NCBI GenBank assembly: GCA_934097085.1
Contig: CAKONK010000007.1
Span: forward strand, 1-64,000
Source of the DNA: an uncultured Bacilli bacterium
Lineage (GTDB): Bacteria > Bacillota_I > Bacilli_A > RF39 > UBA660
Length of the DNA stretch: 64,000 bases
Direction: 5' to 3'
Made by a program: the position numbers and the translations under genes. The notes under the pieces are model-generated. The model worked only from the letters and a program-made list of their open reading frames with translations. It made no database searches and was not told where the DNA came from. Shown in pieces: positions 63,574 through 64,000 of this stretch (position 1 is the stretch's first letter; each line of letters begins with the position of its first letter).

Positions 63574-63769
63574 GAGTGTAGTATGAATAAGAATAATTTC
63601 CTGATGGATAATATGGATTAAATCCCATATTTGGTGCGGCATTTATAATTGGTCTAGGTCTAGTAAGTCCAACTGCTGCTCCTCCGGCAAGGCCTCCGAG
63701 TAAAAATGGTACAAAAAATTGTCTATCAGAACCAATATATGTTGGATTTATTTTTTTATATGGATACAT
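63557..63769 (-). CDS. 70-residue Gly/Pro/Tyr-rich small protein, possible spore coat component
   Basis: MYPYKKINPTYIGSDRQFFV, a glycine-rich hydrophobic stretch (LLGGLAGGAAVGL), RPRPI, and a Tyr/Pro/Ser tail. The composition resembles small spore coat proteins, and CATATTTTA upstream is a possible sigma-E/K -10 box. AAAGGATG precedes the ATG. Overlaps the SEDS gene end by 17 bp. Confidence 0.55.
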   Translation of the reverse strand: MYPYKKINPTYIGSDRQFFVPFLLGGLAGGAAVGLTRPRPIINAAPNMGFNPYYPSGNYSYSYYTPKFPY

Positions 63770-63865
63770 TTAAAACCCATCCTTTCTATAATAAAATATG
63801 TAAAAAGTTTAAATTAACAAGTTAAATAGCCTAATTTCTTTTATTTATCATAAAATTTTAATATA

Positions 63866-64000
63866 ATGATTAGAAATTTTCCTCCAAACTATGATCCAAA
63901 TTTATTTTCAATGGTAGCTGCAATAGCGGGTGCTATTGTTGTCGGAGATTTTGATGATTATGAACTCAATTCTATTGGTAACTGGATAATTTTATTTGGC
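63866..64000 (+). CDS. partial gene cut by the right edge
   Basis: MIRNFPPNYDPNLFSMVAAI followed by AGAIVVGDFDDYELNSIGNW; open at the edge. It resembles a small family of short proteins with an NSxGNW motif that I recall from gut Firmicutes, without known function. No Shine-Dalgarno sequence; CATAAAATTTTA lies upstream. Confidence 0.55.
   Translation, partial: MIRNFPPNYDPNLFSMVAAIAGAIVVGDFDDYELNSIGNWIILFG

Overview
The window is strongly AT-rich chromosomal DNA from a spore-forming Gram-positive bacterium with an ordinary translation table: TGA ends genes, for example at the rsmC-like gene, so it is not a UGA=Trp mycoplasma. Many gene neighbourhoods match Bacillus subtilis: ylbL/ylbJ, spoVID/ysxE, spoVB/comN/rel/dtd, ymfF/ymfH, ybxB/rpoB/rpoC. 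A CotY/CotZ-like coat protein, SpoVB-, SpoVID- and YlbJ-like proteins point to sporulation. The compact proteins, the very low GC and two rifampicin-resistance-type RpoB residues suggest an uncultured gut lineage of Bacilli near Erysipelotrichia/RF39. That placement is inference.

Layout. 1-8.9 kb: polysaccharide deacetylase, mutS, a YlbL-type protease divergent from a YlbJ-like protein, and three pilin-like proteins. 9-15.2 kb: spoVID/ysxE-like pair, dtd, rel, comN-like gene, and spoVB on the other strand. 15.2-15.9 kb: a short element with inverted repeats around a 50-residue hydrophobic peptide, a 39-residue membrane peptide and tRNA-Arg(CCU). 16.1-20.8 kb: rpsD with a structured leader, a pair of M16 peptidases and a dGTPase-like HD protein. 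21-30.5 kb: an ATPase/DUF4143 gene with 23-bp repeats upstream, then rpoC, rpoB and an RsmC-like methyltransferase. 30.5-38.8 kb: a 33-residue peptide unit, mraY, a nine-repeat helicase with its small partner, and a class B PBP. The helicase pair sits between mraY and the PBP.

38.8-61.2 kb is accessory. It starts with a decayed duplicate of the PBP gene, a second ATPase/DUF4143 gene, a Nudix hydrolase and a DUF2207-like membrane protein. Then comes the most unusual feature: seven large paralogous proteins (42.2-59.0 kb, all leftward) plus one small membrane protein. Four of the gaps between them carry a near-identical 60-bp module. In it an intrinsic terminator of one gene also holds the -35 box of the next gene's promoter, with the -10 box right after the T-run. 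A third ATPase/DUF4143 gene, with its own 23-bp triple repeat, follows an SH3-domain protein at the right end.

61.2-64 kb returns to spore and cell-wall genes: a cysteine-rich CotY/Z-like protein with a sigma-K-type promoter, a cysteine-less EIIB-like protein, a RodA/FtsW-type SEDS protein, small possible coat proteins, and one gene cut by the right edge.
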